Shown here in pieces: positions 5,821-13,239 of a stretch of 13,239 nt of DNA. The position numbers were made by a program, and so were the translations under genes. This DNA comes from DAHUYF01 sp035509275 (GTDB taxonomy: Bacteria; Pseudomonadota; Alphaproteobacteria; ATCC43930; CGMCC-115725). Under the pieces are notes generated by a model, which searched no databases, was not told the DNA's origin, and worked only from the letters and a program-made list of their open reading frames with translations. The DNA lies in contig DATJLU010000005.1 in assembly GCA_035509275.1 (NCBI GenBank), forward strand, positions 1 to 13,239, in the 5' to 3' direction. Within the stretch, counting starts at the first letter, position 1; every line of letters starts with the position of its first letter.

Positions 5821-8800
5821 ATGCAGCTCGCCCAGGTGACGCTCGAAGACAAATACACCCTCACATCCGGCCGCATCTACCTCTCCGGCGTCCAGGCGCT
5901 GGTCAGGCTGCCGATGATGCAGCGCCAGCGCGACCTCGCCGCGAGCCTCAACACCGGCGGCTTCATCTCGGGCTATCGCGGCTCGCCGCTCGGTACCTAC
6001 GACAACGCCCTCTGGCAGGCGCGGCGCCTGCTGCGCGAGAACAACATCCATTTCCAGCCCGGGATCAACGAGGACCTCGCCGCCACCGCCATCTGGGGTA
6101 GTCAGCAGGTCAACCTGTTTCCGGGCGCCACGGTCGACGGCGTCTTCGGCATCTGGTACGGCAAGGGCCCGGGCGTCGACCGTTCGGTCGATCCGCTGAA
6201 GCACGGCAACACCGCCGGCACCTCGACCCATGGCGGCGTCCTCGCCATCGCCGGCGATGATCACGGCTGCCAATCCTCGACCCTGGCGCATCAGAGCGAG
6301 CAGATCTTCGAAGCGGCGATGCTGCCGATCCTCAACCCGGCGACGGTGCAGGAATATCTCGATTTCGGGCTTTACGGTTTCGCCCTCTCGCGTTTCTCCG
6401 CTTGCTGGGTCGGCTTCAAGGCGATCGCCGAGACCGTCGAGAGCAGCGCCTCGGTCCATGTTGATCCATCGCGGCTCAAGCTCGTGCTGCCGCCGGATTT
6501 CGAGATGCCGCCGGGCGGGCTCGGCATGCGCTGGCCCGATCCGCCGCTCGAGGCCGAGCGGCGCCTGCACGGGCCGAAGATGGCAGCGGTCGCGGCATTC
6601 GTTCGCGCCAATCCCATCGACCGGCTCGAGATCGATCCGCCGGCAGCACGCTTCGGCATCATCACCACCGGCAAGGCCTATCTCGACGTCCGCCAGGCGC
6701 TGGCCGATCTCGGCCTCGACGACAAGGCCGCCGCCGCGCTCGGCATCCGCCTTTACAAGGTCGGGCTGACCTGGCCGCTCGAGGCGTCGGGCGCGCGGCG
6801 CTTCGCCGAAGGGCTCAGCGACGTGCTCGTGGTCGAGGAGAAGCGTGGCTTCATCGAGGGCCAGCTCGTCCGCCTGCTCTACAATCTCGATGCCGCACGC
6901 CGCCCGACCGTTGTCGGCAAGGCGGATGAGAGCGGCGCGCCGCTGCTGCCCAGCCCCGGCGAGCTCACGCCGACCATGGTGGCGCGCGCCATCGTGCTGC
7001 GCTTGAAGCGGCTCGGCGAAGAGAGTCCGCATCTGACCCAGCGCCTGGCGCGGCTCGAATCCTTCGACAAGATGCTCGATGCGACGCCGCTGGCAACGCA
7101 GCGCACGCCGTTCTTCTGCTCGGGCTGCCCGCACAACACCTCGACGCGCGTGCCCGAAGGCAGCCGCGCCCAGGCCGGCATCGGCTGCCACGCCATGGCG
7201 ATGTATGTGCCGTCGCGGCATACGGCGACGATCACGCATATGGGCGGCGAAGGCGCCAACTGGATCGGCCAGGCGCCCTTCACCAGCGAAAAGCACGTCT
7301 TCCAGAATCTCGGCGACGGCACCTATTCGCATAGCGGCCTGCTCGCCATCCGCGCCGCCGCGGCAGCCGGCGTCAACATCACCTACAAGGTGCTGTTCAA
7401 CGATGCCGTCGCCATGACCGGCGGCCAGCCGGTCGAGGGCCAGCTCAGCGTGGCGCAGATCACGCGGCAGGTGGCGTCCGAAGGCGCCAGGCGCATCGTC
7501 GTCGTCACCGATGAGCCGGAGAAATATCCGAGCGATGTCGGCTTCGCCCCCGGCGTCACCGTGCGCCATCGCGACGAGCTCGACCAGGTGCAGCGCGAGC
7601 TGCGCGACACGCCGGGCCTCACCGTGCTGGTCTACGACCAGACCTGCGCCGCCGAGAAGCGGCGCCGGCGCAAGCGCGGCCAGTTCCCCGACCCGCCCAA
7701 GCGCGTCTTCATCAACGAGCTCGTCTGCGAAGGCTGCGGCGATTGCTCGGAGAAGTCGAACTGCGTCTCGGTAAAGCCGGTCGAGACCGAGTTCGGGCGC
7801 AAGCGCGCCATCGACCAGTCGAATTGCAACAAGGACTTCTCCTGCCTCAAGGGCTTCTGCCCGAGCTTCGTTTCGGTTCATGGCGGCCAGCCGCGCAAGC
7901 TGAAGAAACCCGCCACCGCCGTCGCCGAGGATCCGTTCGCGCATTTGCCGGTGCCGCAGCAGCGGCCGCTCGGCGAGGCCTATGGCATTCTCATCACCGG
8001 CATCGGCGGCACCGGCGTCATCACCGTGGGCGCGCTGCTCGGCATGGCGGCGCATCTCGAAGGCAAGGGCTGCACGGTACTCGACTTCACCGGCCTGTCG
8101 CAGAAGAACGGCGCGGTGATGAGCCATGTGCGCCTGGCGCCGGGGCCTGAGGATCTCCACGCCGTGCGCATCGCCGCCGGCGGCGCCGATTTGCTCCTCG
8201 GCTGCGACATGGTGGTGGCGGCAAGCCCGGCGGCGCTGTCGCGCGTCGAGAACGGCGTCACCCGCGCCGTCATCAACTCCTATCTCGCGCCCACCGCGGC
8301 CTTCGTCGTCAATCCCGACATCGATTTCGAGACGCTCGCCATGCAGCGCGCGCTGAAAGCGGCGGCGGGCGATGGCGGCGCCGAGTTTCTCGACGGCACC
8401 GGTCTCGCCACGGCGCTGATGGGCGACAGCATCGCCACCAACCTGTTCATGCTCGGCTATGCCTTCCAGAAAGGACTGGTGCCGCTCAGCCTCGATGCGA
8501 TCGAGCGCGCCATCGAGCTCAACGGCGTCGCGATCGAGATCAACAAGCGCACCTTCGCCTGGGGGCGGCTCGCCGCCCATGACCGCGCCAAGGTCGAGGC
8601 GCTGGTCCGGCCCGCGTTGCGCGACGAAGCGCCGGCACCGCAAGGCCTCGCCGAGCTCGTCGAGCGTCGCGCCGGCTTCCTCACCGCCTATCAGAACGCC
8701 GCCTATGCCGCGCACTATCGCAGCGCCATCGCCGCGGTGGAAACGGCAGAAAAGACGCGCGGCCGCGGCCTTACCGGCTTGGCCGACGCGGCCGCCAAGG

Positions 8801-9303
8801 GCCTCTTCAAGCTCATGGCCTACAAGGACGAATACGAGGTCGCGCGGCTCTACACCGACGGCGCGTTCCAAAGGAAGCTGCATCAGCAATTCGAAGGCGA
8901 TTTCACCCTCGAATTCCACTTGGCGCCGCCGCTCTTCGCCCGCCGCGATCCCGTCACCGGCGAGCTGCAGAAGCGCGGCTATGGTGGCTGGGTGTTCACC
9001 GCCTTCAAGCTGCTGGCGGGAATGCGGCGGCTGCGCGGCACCGCCTTCGACATCTTCGGCCATACCGCCGAGCGGCGCACGGAGCGCCGGCTCATCGCCG
9101 AGTACGAAGCGACGCTGCAGCGGCTGGCCGCGGGATTGACGCCGGACAACCACGCGCTCGCCGTCGAGATCGCGCGCCTGCCGGAGCAGGTCCGCGGCTT
9201 CGGCCACATCAAGGAGCGCAACCTCGCGAAGGCCAAAGAGCGCGAGGCCAGCCTCCTCGCCGCCTTTGCGGCTCCGGCGCCGCGCGCGACCGCGGCGGAA
9301 TAG
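5821..9303 (+). CDS. Indolepyruvate ferredoxin oxidoreductase, fused alpha/gamma-type subunits
   Basis: This is a large (1160-aa) thiamine-diphosphate and Fe-S enzyme that oxidatively decarboxylates aryl-pyruvates such as indolepyruvate to acyl-CoA with ferredoxin as electron acceptor. In order: an N-terminal pyruvate-oxidoreductase-type domain (GYRGSPLGTYD near residue 54; GINEDLAATA); a TPP-binding domain with CSGCPHNTS near 435 and GDGTYSHSG near 500 followed by NDAVAMTGGQP; a cysteine cluster CEGCGDCSEKSNC (near 637) and CNKDFSCLKGFC (near 672); a gamma-type domain with GIGGTGVITVG (near 729); and a C-terminal extension (about 920-1150) seen in proteobacterial fused forms (DUF6537 type). 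An in-frame ATG at 5815 also exists, but GGGGGAG at 5808-5814 directly abuts it and is 6 bp from the ATG at 5821, which is preferred. The start of the TPP enzyme lies 27 bp downstream. No ferredoxin gene is adjacent. Confidence 0.93.
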   Translation: MQLAQVTLEDKYTLTSGRIYLSGVQALVRLPMMQRQRDLAASLNTGGFISGYRGSPLGTYDNALWQARRLLRENNIHFQPGINEDLAATAIWGSQQVNLFPGATVDGVFGIWYGKGPGVDRSVDPLKHGNTAGTSTHGGVLAIAGDDHGCQSSTLAHQSEQIFEAAMLPILNPATVQEYLDFGLYGFALSRFSACWVGFKAIAETVESSASVHVDPSRLKLVLPPDFEMPPGGLGMRWPDPPLEAERRLHGPKMAAVAAFVRANPIDRLEIDPPAARFGIITTGKAYLDVRQALADLGLDDKAAAALGIRLYKVGLTWPLEASGARRFAEGLSDVLVVEEKRGFIEGQLVRLLYNLDAARRPTVVGKADESGAPLLPSPGELTPTMVARAIVLRLKRLGEESPHLTQRLARLESFDKMLDATPLATQRTPFFCSGCPHNTSTRVPEGSRAQAGIGCHAMAMYVPSRHTATITHMGGEGANWIGQAPFTSEKHVFQNLGDGTYSHSGLLAIRAAAAAGVNITYKVLFNDAVAMTGGQPVEGQLSVAQITRQVASEGARRIVVVTDEPEKYPSDVGFAPGVTVRHRDELDQVQRELRDTPGLTVLVYDQTCAAEKRRRRKRGQFPDPPKRVFINELVCEGCGDCSEKSNCVSVKPVETEFGRKRAIDQSNCNKDFSCLKGFCPSFVSVHGGQPRKLKKPATAVAEDPFAHLPVPQQRPLGEAYGILITGIGGTGVITVGALLGMAAHLEGKGCTVLDFTGLSQKNGAVMSHVRLAPGPEDLHAVRIAAGGADLLLGCDMVVAASPAALSRVENGVTRAVINSYLAPTAAFVVNPDIDFETLAMQRALKAAAGDGGAEFLDGTGLATALMGDSIATNLFMLGYAFQKGLVPLSLDAIERAIELNGVAIEINKRTFAWGRLAAHDRAKVEALVRPALRDEAPAPQGLAELVERRAGFLTAYQNAAYAAHYRSAIAAVETAEKTRGRGLTGLADAAAKGLFKLMAYKDEYEVARLYTDGAFQRKLHQQFEGDFTLEFHLAPPLFARRDPVTGELQKRGYGGWVFTAFKLLAGMRRLRGTAFDIFGHTAERRTERRLIAEYEATLQRLAAGLTPDNHALAVEIARLPEQVRGFGHIKERNLAKAKEREASLLAAFAAPAPRATAAE

Positions 9304-9330
9304 AGCGCAACGCGAGCTCCGGCGCCGCCC

Positions 9331-11001
9331 GTGCCCAGCCCCGCCAACAGCCGCAGCGCCGCCCAGCTGCTCGTCACCACGCTCGAGGCGCATGGCGTCG
9401 ACCGCGTCTTCTGCGTCCCCGGCGAGAGCTATCTCGCCGTGCTCGACGCGCTTTACGGCCGCCCGATCGAGGTCATCACCTGCCGCCATGAGAGCGGCGC
9501 CGGCTTCATGGCGGTGGCCGATGCAAAGCTCACCGGCCGGCCAGGCATCTGTTTCGTCAGCCGCGGCCCCGGCGCCGGCAATGCCGCGATCGCCGTGCAC
9601 ACGGCGCAGCAGGATGCGGCGCCGCTGGTGCTCTTCGTCGGCCAGATCGAGCGCAAGGATCGCGGCCGCCGCGCCTTCCAGGAGGTGAATTACGACCGCA
9701 CCTTCGGCGACATGGCAAAGCTCGTCGTCGAGGTCAGCGATCCCGCGCGCATCGCCGAAGCGACCGCACGTGCCTTCCAGGCGGCGCTCGCCGGCACGCC
9801 CGGCCCCGCGGTCGTGGTGCTGCCCGAAGACATGCTGATGGAGCCGACCGACGCGGCGGTCGCCGCGCCCCGTGCCCTGCCGCTCGCCCTTCCTTCCGGC
9901 GCGGCGGTGGCCGATGCGGCCGAGCGGCTGCGCCGCGCCCAGCGCCCGCTCCTCATCGCCGGCAGCCGTCTGGCGTCGCCGCAAGGCCGCGCCGCGCTGC
10001 GGGCGGCGGTCGAGCGTTGGCAGCTGCCGGTCGCCGTCAGCTTCCGCCAGCAGGATCTGCTCGACAATGACCATCCGCTCTTCGCCGGGCATTTGGGCTA
10101 TCTCATTCCCAAGCGCCAGGTCGATAGCTATGGCGAAAGCGATCTCATTCTCGCCATCGGCACGCGCCTCGGCGATGTGACGACGCAGGGTTATGTCCTG
10201 CCCGCGGCGCCGCGCCCGCGCCAGAGCTTGATCCACGTCTATGACGATCCGGCGGTACTGGGCTCGGTCTACGCGGCCGATCTCGCCATCGCCGCCGACC
10301 CGGTCGCCTTCCTCGCCGCGCTTGCCGCCGAAGCCCCATCGCCCGGCAGCCCGGCGCCCGACTGGAGCGCCAAGCTGCACGGCCTCTGGACAGAAATGGC
10401 GACCTGGCGCCCGGTCACAGCGGAGGACGGCATCGTCTTCGGCAGCCTCATTGCCGCGCTGGCGCCGCGCGTCGGCGCCGATGCCGTCTTCACCACCGAT
10501 GCCGGCAATTTCGGCGGCTGGCTCGCGCGCTACTTCCCGTTCCGCGCCTCGCAGCGTCTCTTGGGCCCGATCTCCGGCGCCATGGGCTTCGGCGTTCCCG
10601 CCGCGGTATCGGCGGCCCTGCGCTTGCAGCGCCGCGTCATCTGTCTCGTCGGCGATGGCGGCATGCTGATGACGGGAAACGAGCTCGCCGTCGCCGTCCA
10701 GCACCAGCTGCCGCTGCTCGTCATCGTCTCCAGCAACAACAGCTACGGCACGATCCGGCTGCATCAGGAAAAGGCGTTCCCGGGAAGGCGCATCGCCACC
10801 GACCTCGTCAATCCCGATTTTGCCAAGCTGGCGGAGGCCTTCGGCGCAACCGGCATCCGCGTCGAGCGCGAAGCGGAGATCGCGCCGGCGCTCGACTGGG
10901 CGCTCGCCGTGCCGGGCCCGGCGCTGATCGACGTCCAGACCAGCCTCGAGCACATTTCGGCCTACACAACCCTCGGCGCCATAGCGTCTGCACGGCGCTA
11001 G
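9331..11001 (+). CDS. Thiamine-diphosphate-binding enzyme, acetolactate synthase large-subunit-like
   Basis: This 556-aa protein has the three-domain layout of the acetolactate synthase/pyruvate decarboxylase/benzoylformate decarboxylase superfamily. The N-terminal pyrimidine-binding domain carries the catalytic Glu54 in CRHESGAGFMA. A central Rossmann-like domain (about 190-330) includes RPLLIAGSRL. The C-terminal domain has the diphosphate motif GDGG (441-444) ending at the Asn of SSNNSYGTI near 469. The start is GTG at 9331. No small regulatory subunit gene follows, as would be expected for biosynthetic acetolactate synthase, so a decarboxylase or carboligase acting on 2-oxoacids is more likely. 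Placed 27 bp after the indolepyruvate oxidoreductase, it probably works on the same or related aryl-pyruvates in one operon (inference). Confidence 0.88.
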   Translation: MPSPANSRSAAQLLVTTLEAHGVDRVFCVPGESYLAVLDALYGRPIEVITCRHESGAGFMAVADAKLTGRPGICFVSRGPGAGNAAIAVHTAQQDAAPLVLFVGQIERKDRGRRAFQEVNYDRTFGDMAKLVVEVSDPARIAEATARAFQAALAGTPGPAVVVLPEDMLMEPTDAAVAAPRALPLALPSGAAVADAAERLRRAQRPLLIAGSRLASPQGRAALRAAVERWQLPVAVSFRQQDLLDNDHPLFAGHLGYLIPKRQVDSYGESDLILAIGTRLGDVTTQGYVLPAAPRPRQSLIHVYDDPAVLGSVYAADLAIAADPVAFLAALAAEAPSPGSPAPDWSAKLHGLWTEMATWRPVTAEDGIVFGSLIAALAPRVGADAVFTTDAGNFGGWLARYFPFRASQRLLGPISGAMGFGVPAAVSAALRLQRRVICLVGDGGMLMTGNELAVAVQHQLPLLVIVSSNNSYGTIRLHQEKAFPGRRIATDLVNPDFAKLAEAFGATGIRVEREAEIAPALDWALAVPGPALIDVQTSLEHISAYTTLGAIASARR

Positions 11002-11002
11002 G

Positions 11003-11019
11003 CGAGCGCGCAGCGCTCG
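11003..11019 (+). terminator. Short hairpin after the TPP enzyme, weak terminator candidate
   Basis: CGAGCG (11003-11008) and CGCTCG (11014-11019) form a 6-bp stem with a 5-nt loop directly after the stop codon. The nearest T run (four Ts at 11031-11034) is too far for a classical terminator, so it may only attenuate read-through into the cupin gene. Confidence 0.3.
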
Positions 11020-11059
11020 TCCGCACAGCCTTTTCCCGCTGCAGCGAGCGCGGTACTCT

Positions 11060-11103
11060 TTTTCCTTGCCGGGAAGGTGAGTTTTCCTTGCCGGGAAGGT
11101 GAG
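11060..11103 (+). repeat. Perfect tandem 22-bp duplication carrying two ribosome-binding sites
   Basis: Units 11060-11081 and 11082-11103 are identical; each reads TTTTCCTTG then CCGGGAAGGTGAG. Each contains GGGAAGG, a Shine-Dalgarno-like sequence, and a GTG. The second unit places GGGAAGG (11093-11099) 5 bp before the cupin ATG at 11105. The first unit has a duplicate site 22 bp upstream, out of phase by one base. Within each unit CCTT and AAGG can pair as a small hairpin. Confidence 0.85.
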
Positions 11104-11104
11104 C

Positions 11105-11440
11105 ATGGCCGTGAGCGAAAGCGACAGCCTCTATACCGTCGAAAGCCGCGAAATGGTGGCAGAGACCCCCGATCTGCGCCTGGTGGTGCTGACACTCGGG
11201 CCGGGACAGGAAGTGCCGTGGCACTGGCACAGCGCGGTCAGCGACCACTTCATCTGTCTCGAGGGGCCGATGGTGGTGGAGACGCGGGCGCCGCGCGAGG
11301 TCTTCGAGCTCGCCCCCGGCCAGCGCTGCACGGTTCCCGCCCGGCGCGCCCATCATGTCAGCGGCAAGGCGGGCGGCCGCTGCAAGTTCGCTATCCTTCA
11401 GGGGATCGGCACCTACGATTTCAATCCGGTCGGCACCTGA
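11105..11440 (+). CDS. Small cupin-domain protein
   Basis: This 111-aa single cupin barrel has motif 1 G-QEVPW-HWH-SAVSD-HFICLEG, with His40 and His42. The usual Glu metal ligand is replaced by Asp47 (or His48). Motif 2 has PARRAHH, where His83 or His84 supplies the last ligand. Metal binding is likely; the reaction or ligand is unknown. Start choice: GTG at 11099 lies inside the Shine-Dalgarno sequence, so ATG at 11105 is used. The gene may be co-transcribed with the TPP enzyme 103 bp upstream or read from its own promoter. The 128 bp after it (11441-11568) show no clear element. Confidence 0.82.
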   Translation: MAVSESDSLYTVESREMVAETPDLRLVVLTLGPGQEVPWHWHSAVSDHFICLEGPMVVETRAPREVFELAPGQRCTVPARRAHHVSGKAGGRCKFAILQGIGTYDFNPVGT

Positions 11441-11568
11441 ACCGCAGAGTTGGGTATCCCGGCGCCGGTCAAAACGCCCATTCGGTCGCGCCAACCTCTC
11501 TTTGAAGTAAGTGGACAGGGCCCCCCTCCCCGTACCACAGTGTCGCCATTCAGCAACGAGCCGGGTCC

Positions 11569-12972
11569 ATGCGCATCCTCAAAGTCGCGGCTTCCGCCGC
11601 TCTAATCGCCCTCGTCCCCTTTGCCGGGTCCGTCACCGCCGCCGACAACAGCGATGTCGGCCTCAATCTCTTCTCCGAGGTTTACGAGCAGGTCCGCGCC
11701 AACTACGTCGAGCCGGTCACCGACAAGCAGCTCGTCGAAGGCGCCATCAAAGGCATGCTCGGATCGCTCGATCCGCATTCCAACTATATGGATGCCAAAG
11801 AATATCGCGAGATGCAGGTGCAGACCCGGGGCGAGTTCGCCGGGCTCGGCATGCAGGTCACGATGGAAAACGGCCTGGTCAAGATTATCTCGCCGATCGA
11901 CGACACGCCGGCGGCGCATGCCGGGCTGAAGCCGGGCGACCTCATTCTGGCGATCGACAAGCAGCCGGTCAGCGACATGTCGCTGTCGGACGCGGTCGAC
12001 AAGCTGCGCGGGGCGGTCGGCACGCAGGTCATGCTCACGGTTCGCCGTCAGGGGGTCGACCCCTTCGAGGTGACGCTGACCCGCGCCGAGATCCATGTCG
12101 AGCCGGTGAAGTTTCACCTGGAAGGCCATGACATCGGCTATATCCGCATCACCAGCTTCAGCGAGCGCACCAGCAGCGCGCTCGAGACCGCGATAAAGTC
12201 GCTGAAGCAGCAGGCCGGCGACCAGCTCGCCGGCGTCGTGCTCGATTTGCGCAACAATCCCGGCGGGCTGCTCGACCAGGCGGTTGCGGTGAGCAACGCC
12301 TTTCTCGACCAGGGCGACATTGTTTCGATCCGCGGCCGGCGCAGCCAGGACAGCCGGCGCTTCGAGGCGCAGCCGGGCCGCGACCTCGTGCGCGGCCTGC
12401 CCATGGTGGTGCTGATCAATGGCGGATCGGCGTCGGCCTCCGAGATCGTCGCCGGCGCGCTCAAGGATCATCACCGGGCGATCCTGCTGGGCACACGTAG
12501 CTTCGGCAAAGGCTCGGTGCAGACCGTATTGCCGGTCAAGGAGAGCGGCGGCGCCATCCGGCTGACCACGGCGCTCTACTACACCCCGTCGGGCCGCTCG
12601 ATCCAGGGAACCGGCATCGAGCCCGACGTGGTCGTCGAGCCGGCGAAGATCGAGAACACGCCGACCGAGGGCCGGCTGCACGAGGCGGATCTGCGCGGTG
12701 CCCTCAAGAACACCGACGCGGAGGCGCTGGAGAAGGGGCAGGTGCCGCAAGCCAGCGCACCCAAGCCGGCCGACCATAGCAGTGCCAATACCAAGACGAT
12801 CAGCACGACCGAGCCGCCGCCCAATGTTCCGCCGGGGACCCAGCCGGTGCCGAAGTCCGACGCAAGTGCGCTCGATCCCAACATGATCGGCACCGATCAG
12901 GACTATCAGCTGGTCCGCGCCGTCGACCTGTTGCGCGGGGTGACCCTGTTCAAGAAACTGGCGGCACAATAG
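11569..12972 (+). CDS. ctpA: S41 family C-terminal processing peptidase (CtpA/Prc type)
   Basis: This 467-aa exported serine protease has an N-terminal signal peptide (basic MRILK, a hydrophobic core to about residue 20, cleavage likely near VTAA 22-25). A PDZ domain covers about 90-170, with GLKPGDLILAID in its ligand-binding face, and the S41 catalytic domain follows. The Ser/Lys dyad is Ser289 in GGSASASE and Lys314 in TRSFGKGSVQT; the 25-residue spacing equals that in E. coli Prc. The C-terminal 90 residues are low-complexity, rich in Pro, Ala and Thr, ending in a short helix (QLVRAVDLLRGVTLF). It degrades or trims periplasmic proteins from their C-termini, often enzymes of cell-wall turnover. 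The murein-hydrolase activator gene (envC type) that often precedes ctpA in alphaproteobacteria is absent here. Confidence 0.93.
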   Translation: MRILKVAASAALIALVPFAGSVTAADNSDVGLNLFSEVYEQVRANYVEPVTDKQLVEGAIKGMLGSLDPHSNYMDAKEYREMQVQTRGEFAGLGMQVTMENGLVKIISPIDDTPAAHAGLKPGDLILAIDKQPVSDMSLSDAVDKLRGAVGTQVMLTVRRQGVDPFEVTLTRAEIHVEPVKFHLEGHDIGYIRITSFSERTSSALETAIKSLKQQAGDQLAGVVLDLRNNPGGLLDQAVAVSNAFLDQGDIVSIRGRRSQDSRRFEAQPGRDLVRGLPMVVLINGGSASASEIVAGALKDHHRAILLGTRSFGKGSVQTVLPVKESGGAIRLTTALYYTPSGRSIQGTGIEPDVVVEPAKIENTPTEGRLHEADLRGALKNTDAEALEKGQVPQASAPKPADHSSANTKTISTTEPPPNVPPGTQPVPKSDASALDPNMIGTDQDYQLVRAVDLLRGVTLFKKLAAQ

Positions 12973-12978
12973 CGCGGC

Positions 12979-13007
12979 CCGAGACCGGCGCAACGCGCCG
13001 GCCTCGG
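12979..13007 (+). terminator. Strong hairpin 1 after ctpA
   Basis: CCGAG-A-CCGGCGC (12979-12991) pairs with GCGCCGG-C-CTCGG (12995-13007): 12 base pairs with one A/C mismatch and a 3-nt loop (AAC), 7 bp past the ctpA stop. No T run follows, so it is a probable mRNA 3'-end or attenuator structure rather than a textbook rho-independent terminator. Confidence 0.55.
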
Positions 13008-13022
13008 CGCGGGCGGGCGTCA

Positions 13023-13041
13023 GCGGTTGCGCTGCAACCGC
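13023..13041 (+). terminator. Hairpin 2 after ctpA
   Basis: GCGGTTGC and GCAACCGC form a perfect 8-bp stem around GCT. It is the second of three consecutive hairpins downstream of ctpA. Confidence 0.4.
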
Positions 13042-13045
13042 GGGA

Positions 13046-13062
13046 GCCCGCACCGTGCGGGC
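13046..13062 (+). terminator. Hairpin 3 after ctpA
   Basis: GCCCGCA (13046-13052) and TGCGGGC (13056-13062) form a perfect 7-bp stem around a CCG loop, followed by GATGCACTTT. It is the third hairpin of the series, ending about 50 bp before the transposase stop codon. Confidence 0.4.
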
Positions 13063-13115
13063 GATGCACTTTCCCGTCGGGCTGCGGGGGCGGTGGAGGC
13101 TAGAGCGTCGAGCGT

Positions 13116-13239
13116 TTAATCGGGCGCATATCCGGCGGCTCTGAGATAACTCCAGCATTCTGCTGGTGAGTAGAGAGCGCAGATGTCGCCAACGGCTCGC
13201 CAGAGCGCATCGATGGTGCGGGCGCCGATACGTCTGAGG
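13116..13239 (-). CDS. IS630-type transposase, C-terminal part, cut by the window edge
   Basis: Reading the minus strand inward from the right edge gives 40 codons and a TAA stop (13116-13118). The product includes GARTIDALWRAVGDICALY, then SPAECWSYLRAAGYAPD. The R-T-x2-x-L-W...PAEC...Y-x3-AGY ending is the characteristic C-terminus of IS630-family transposases. The catalytic DDE residues lie outside the window, so intactness cannot be judged. The end of the element should lie between about 13080 and 13115, where a TA inside GGCTAGAGCG (from 13098) could be the target dinucleotide; I cannot confirm the terminal inverted repeat without the other end. Confidence 0.75.
   Translation of the reverse strand, partial: LRRIGARTIDALWRAVGDICALYSPAECWSYLRAAGYAPD

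Noticed and set aside
5710..11106. Minus-strand open frame continuing for about 1800 codons upstream of the glycosyltransferase start
   Set aside because: It is exactly antisense to the oxidoreductase and TPP-enzyme genes. The translation is Arg/Gly/Ala/Glu-rich low-complexity sequence without domains, as produced by G/C third-position bias. The real gene is the last 272 codons.
11602..13158. 518-codon minus-strand ORF opposite ctpA
   Set aside because: It is antisense to a complete, motif-bearing S41 protease and has low-complexity composition; its first codons also overlap the IS630 transposase end in another frame.
1..13239. CRISPR array, tRNA, rRNA or phage module
   Set aside because: There are no regularly spaced repeats with spacers, no tRNA- or rRNA-like sequence, and no phage structural or integrase genes. 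The only mobile DNA seen is the IS630-type end and the short dispersed repeat.

Overview
The window is GC-rich, with strong G/C third-position bias and long spurious antisense open frames. The gene families and the short hairpin-pair intergenic repeats suggest an alphaproteobacterial chromosome (Rhodospirillales- or Hyphomicrobiales-like). This is inferred from gene content; there is no rRNA or tRNA in the window to confirm it.

Left third (1-4430). Five plus-strand genes lie here: an alpha/beta-hydrolase fold protein whose serine nucleophile is replaced by alanine; a two-gene unit of an Asp-nucleophile alpha/beta hydrolase and a type II haloacid-dehalogenase-like HAD hydrolase; a CGNR zinc-finger (ABATE-type) putative transcription regulator; and a TMEM175/DUF1211 membrane protein. 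A 29-bp imperfect inverted repeat, TAAC-N21-GTTA, with identical arm spacing each time, lies upstream of all four transcription units in this block (7-35, 827-855, 2723-2751, 3522-3550). I did not find it elsewhere in the window. This looks like a local regulon, and the CGNR protein, which carries one of the sites in its own upstream region, is the obvious candidate regulator. Two direct copies of a dispersed hairpin-pair repeat bracket the CGNR/TMEM175 pair.

Middle (4440-5709, minus strand). A small two-helix membrane protein of unknown function and a WaaE-like family 2 glycosyltransferase lie here. Between them are a 22-bp perfect palindrome and a questionable 33-codon ORF.

Right half (5821-12972, plus strand). 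A fused indolepyruvate:ferredoxin oxidoreductase (about 1160 aa) is followed 27 bp later by a second thiamine-diphosphate enzyme of the acetolactate-synthase/decarboxylase fold. The two probably form a 2-oxoacid (aryl-pyruvate) operon. Next come a small cupin, whose ribosome-binding region is a perfect tandem duplication, and a periplasmic C-terminal processing protease (S41/CtpA). Three consecutive strong hairpins follow ctpA. The window ends inside the C-terminus of an IS630-type transposase on the minus strand.

The best candidate for something undescribed is the four-site operator set and its possible link to a CGNR-family regulator. The altered active sites in the co-regulated hydrolases add to its interest.
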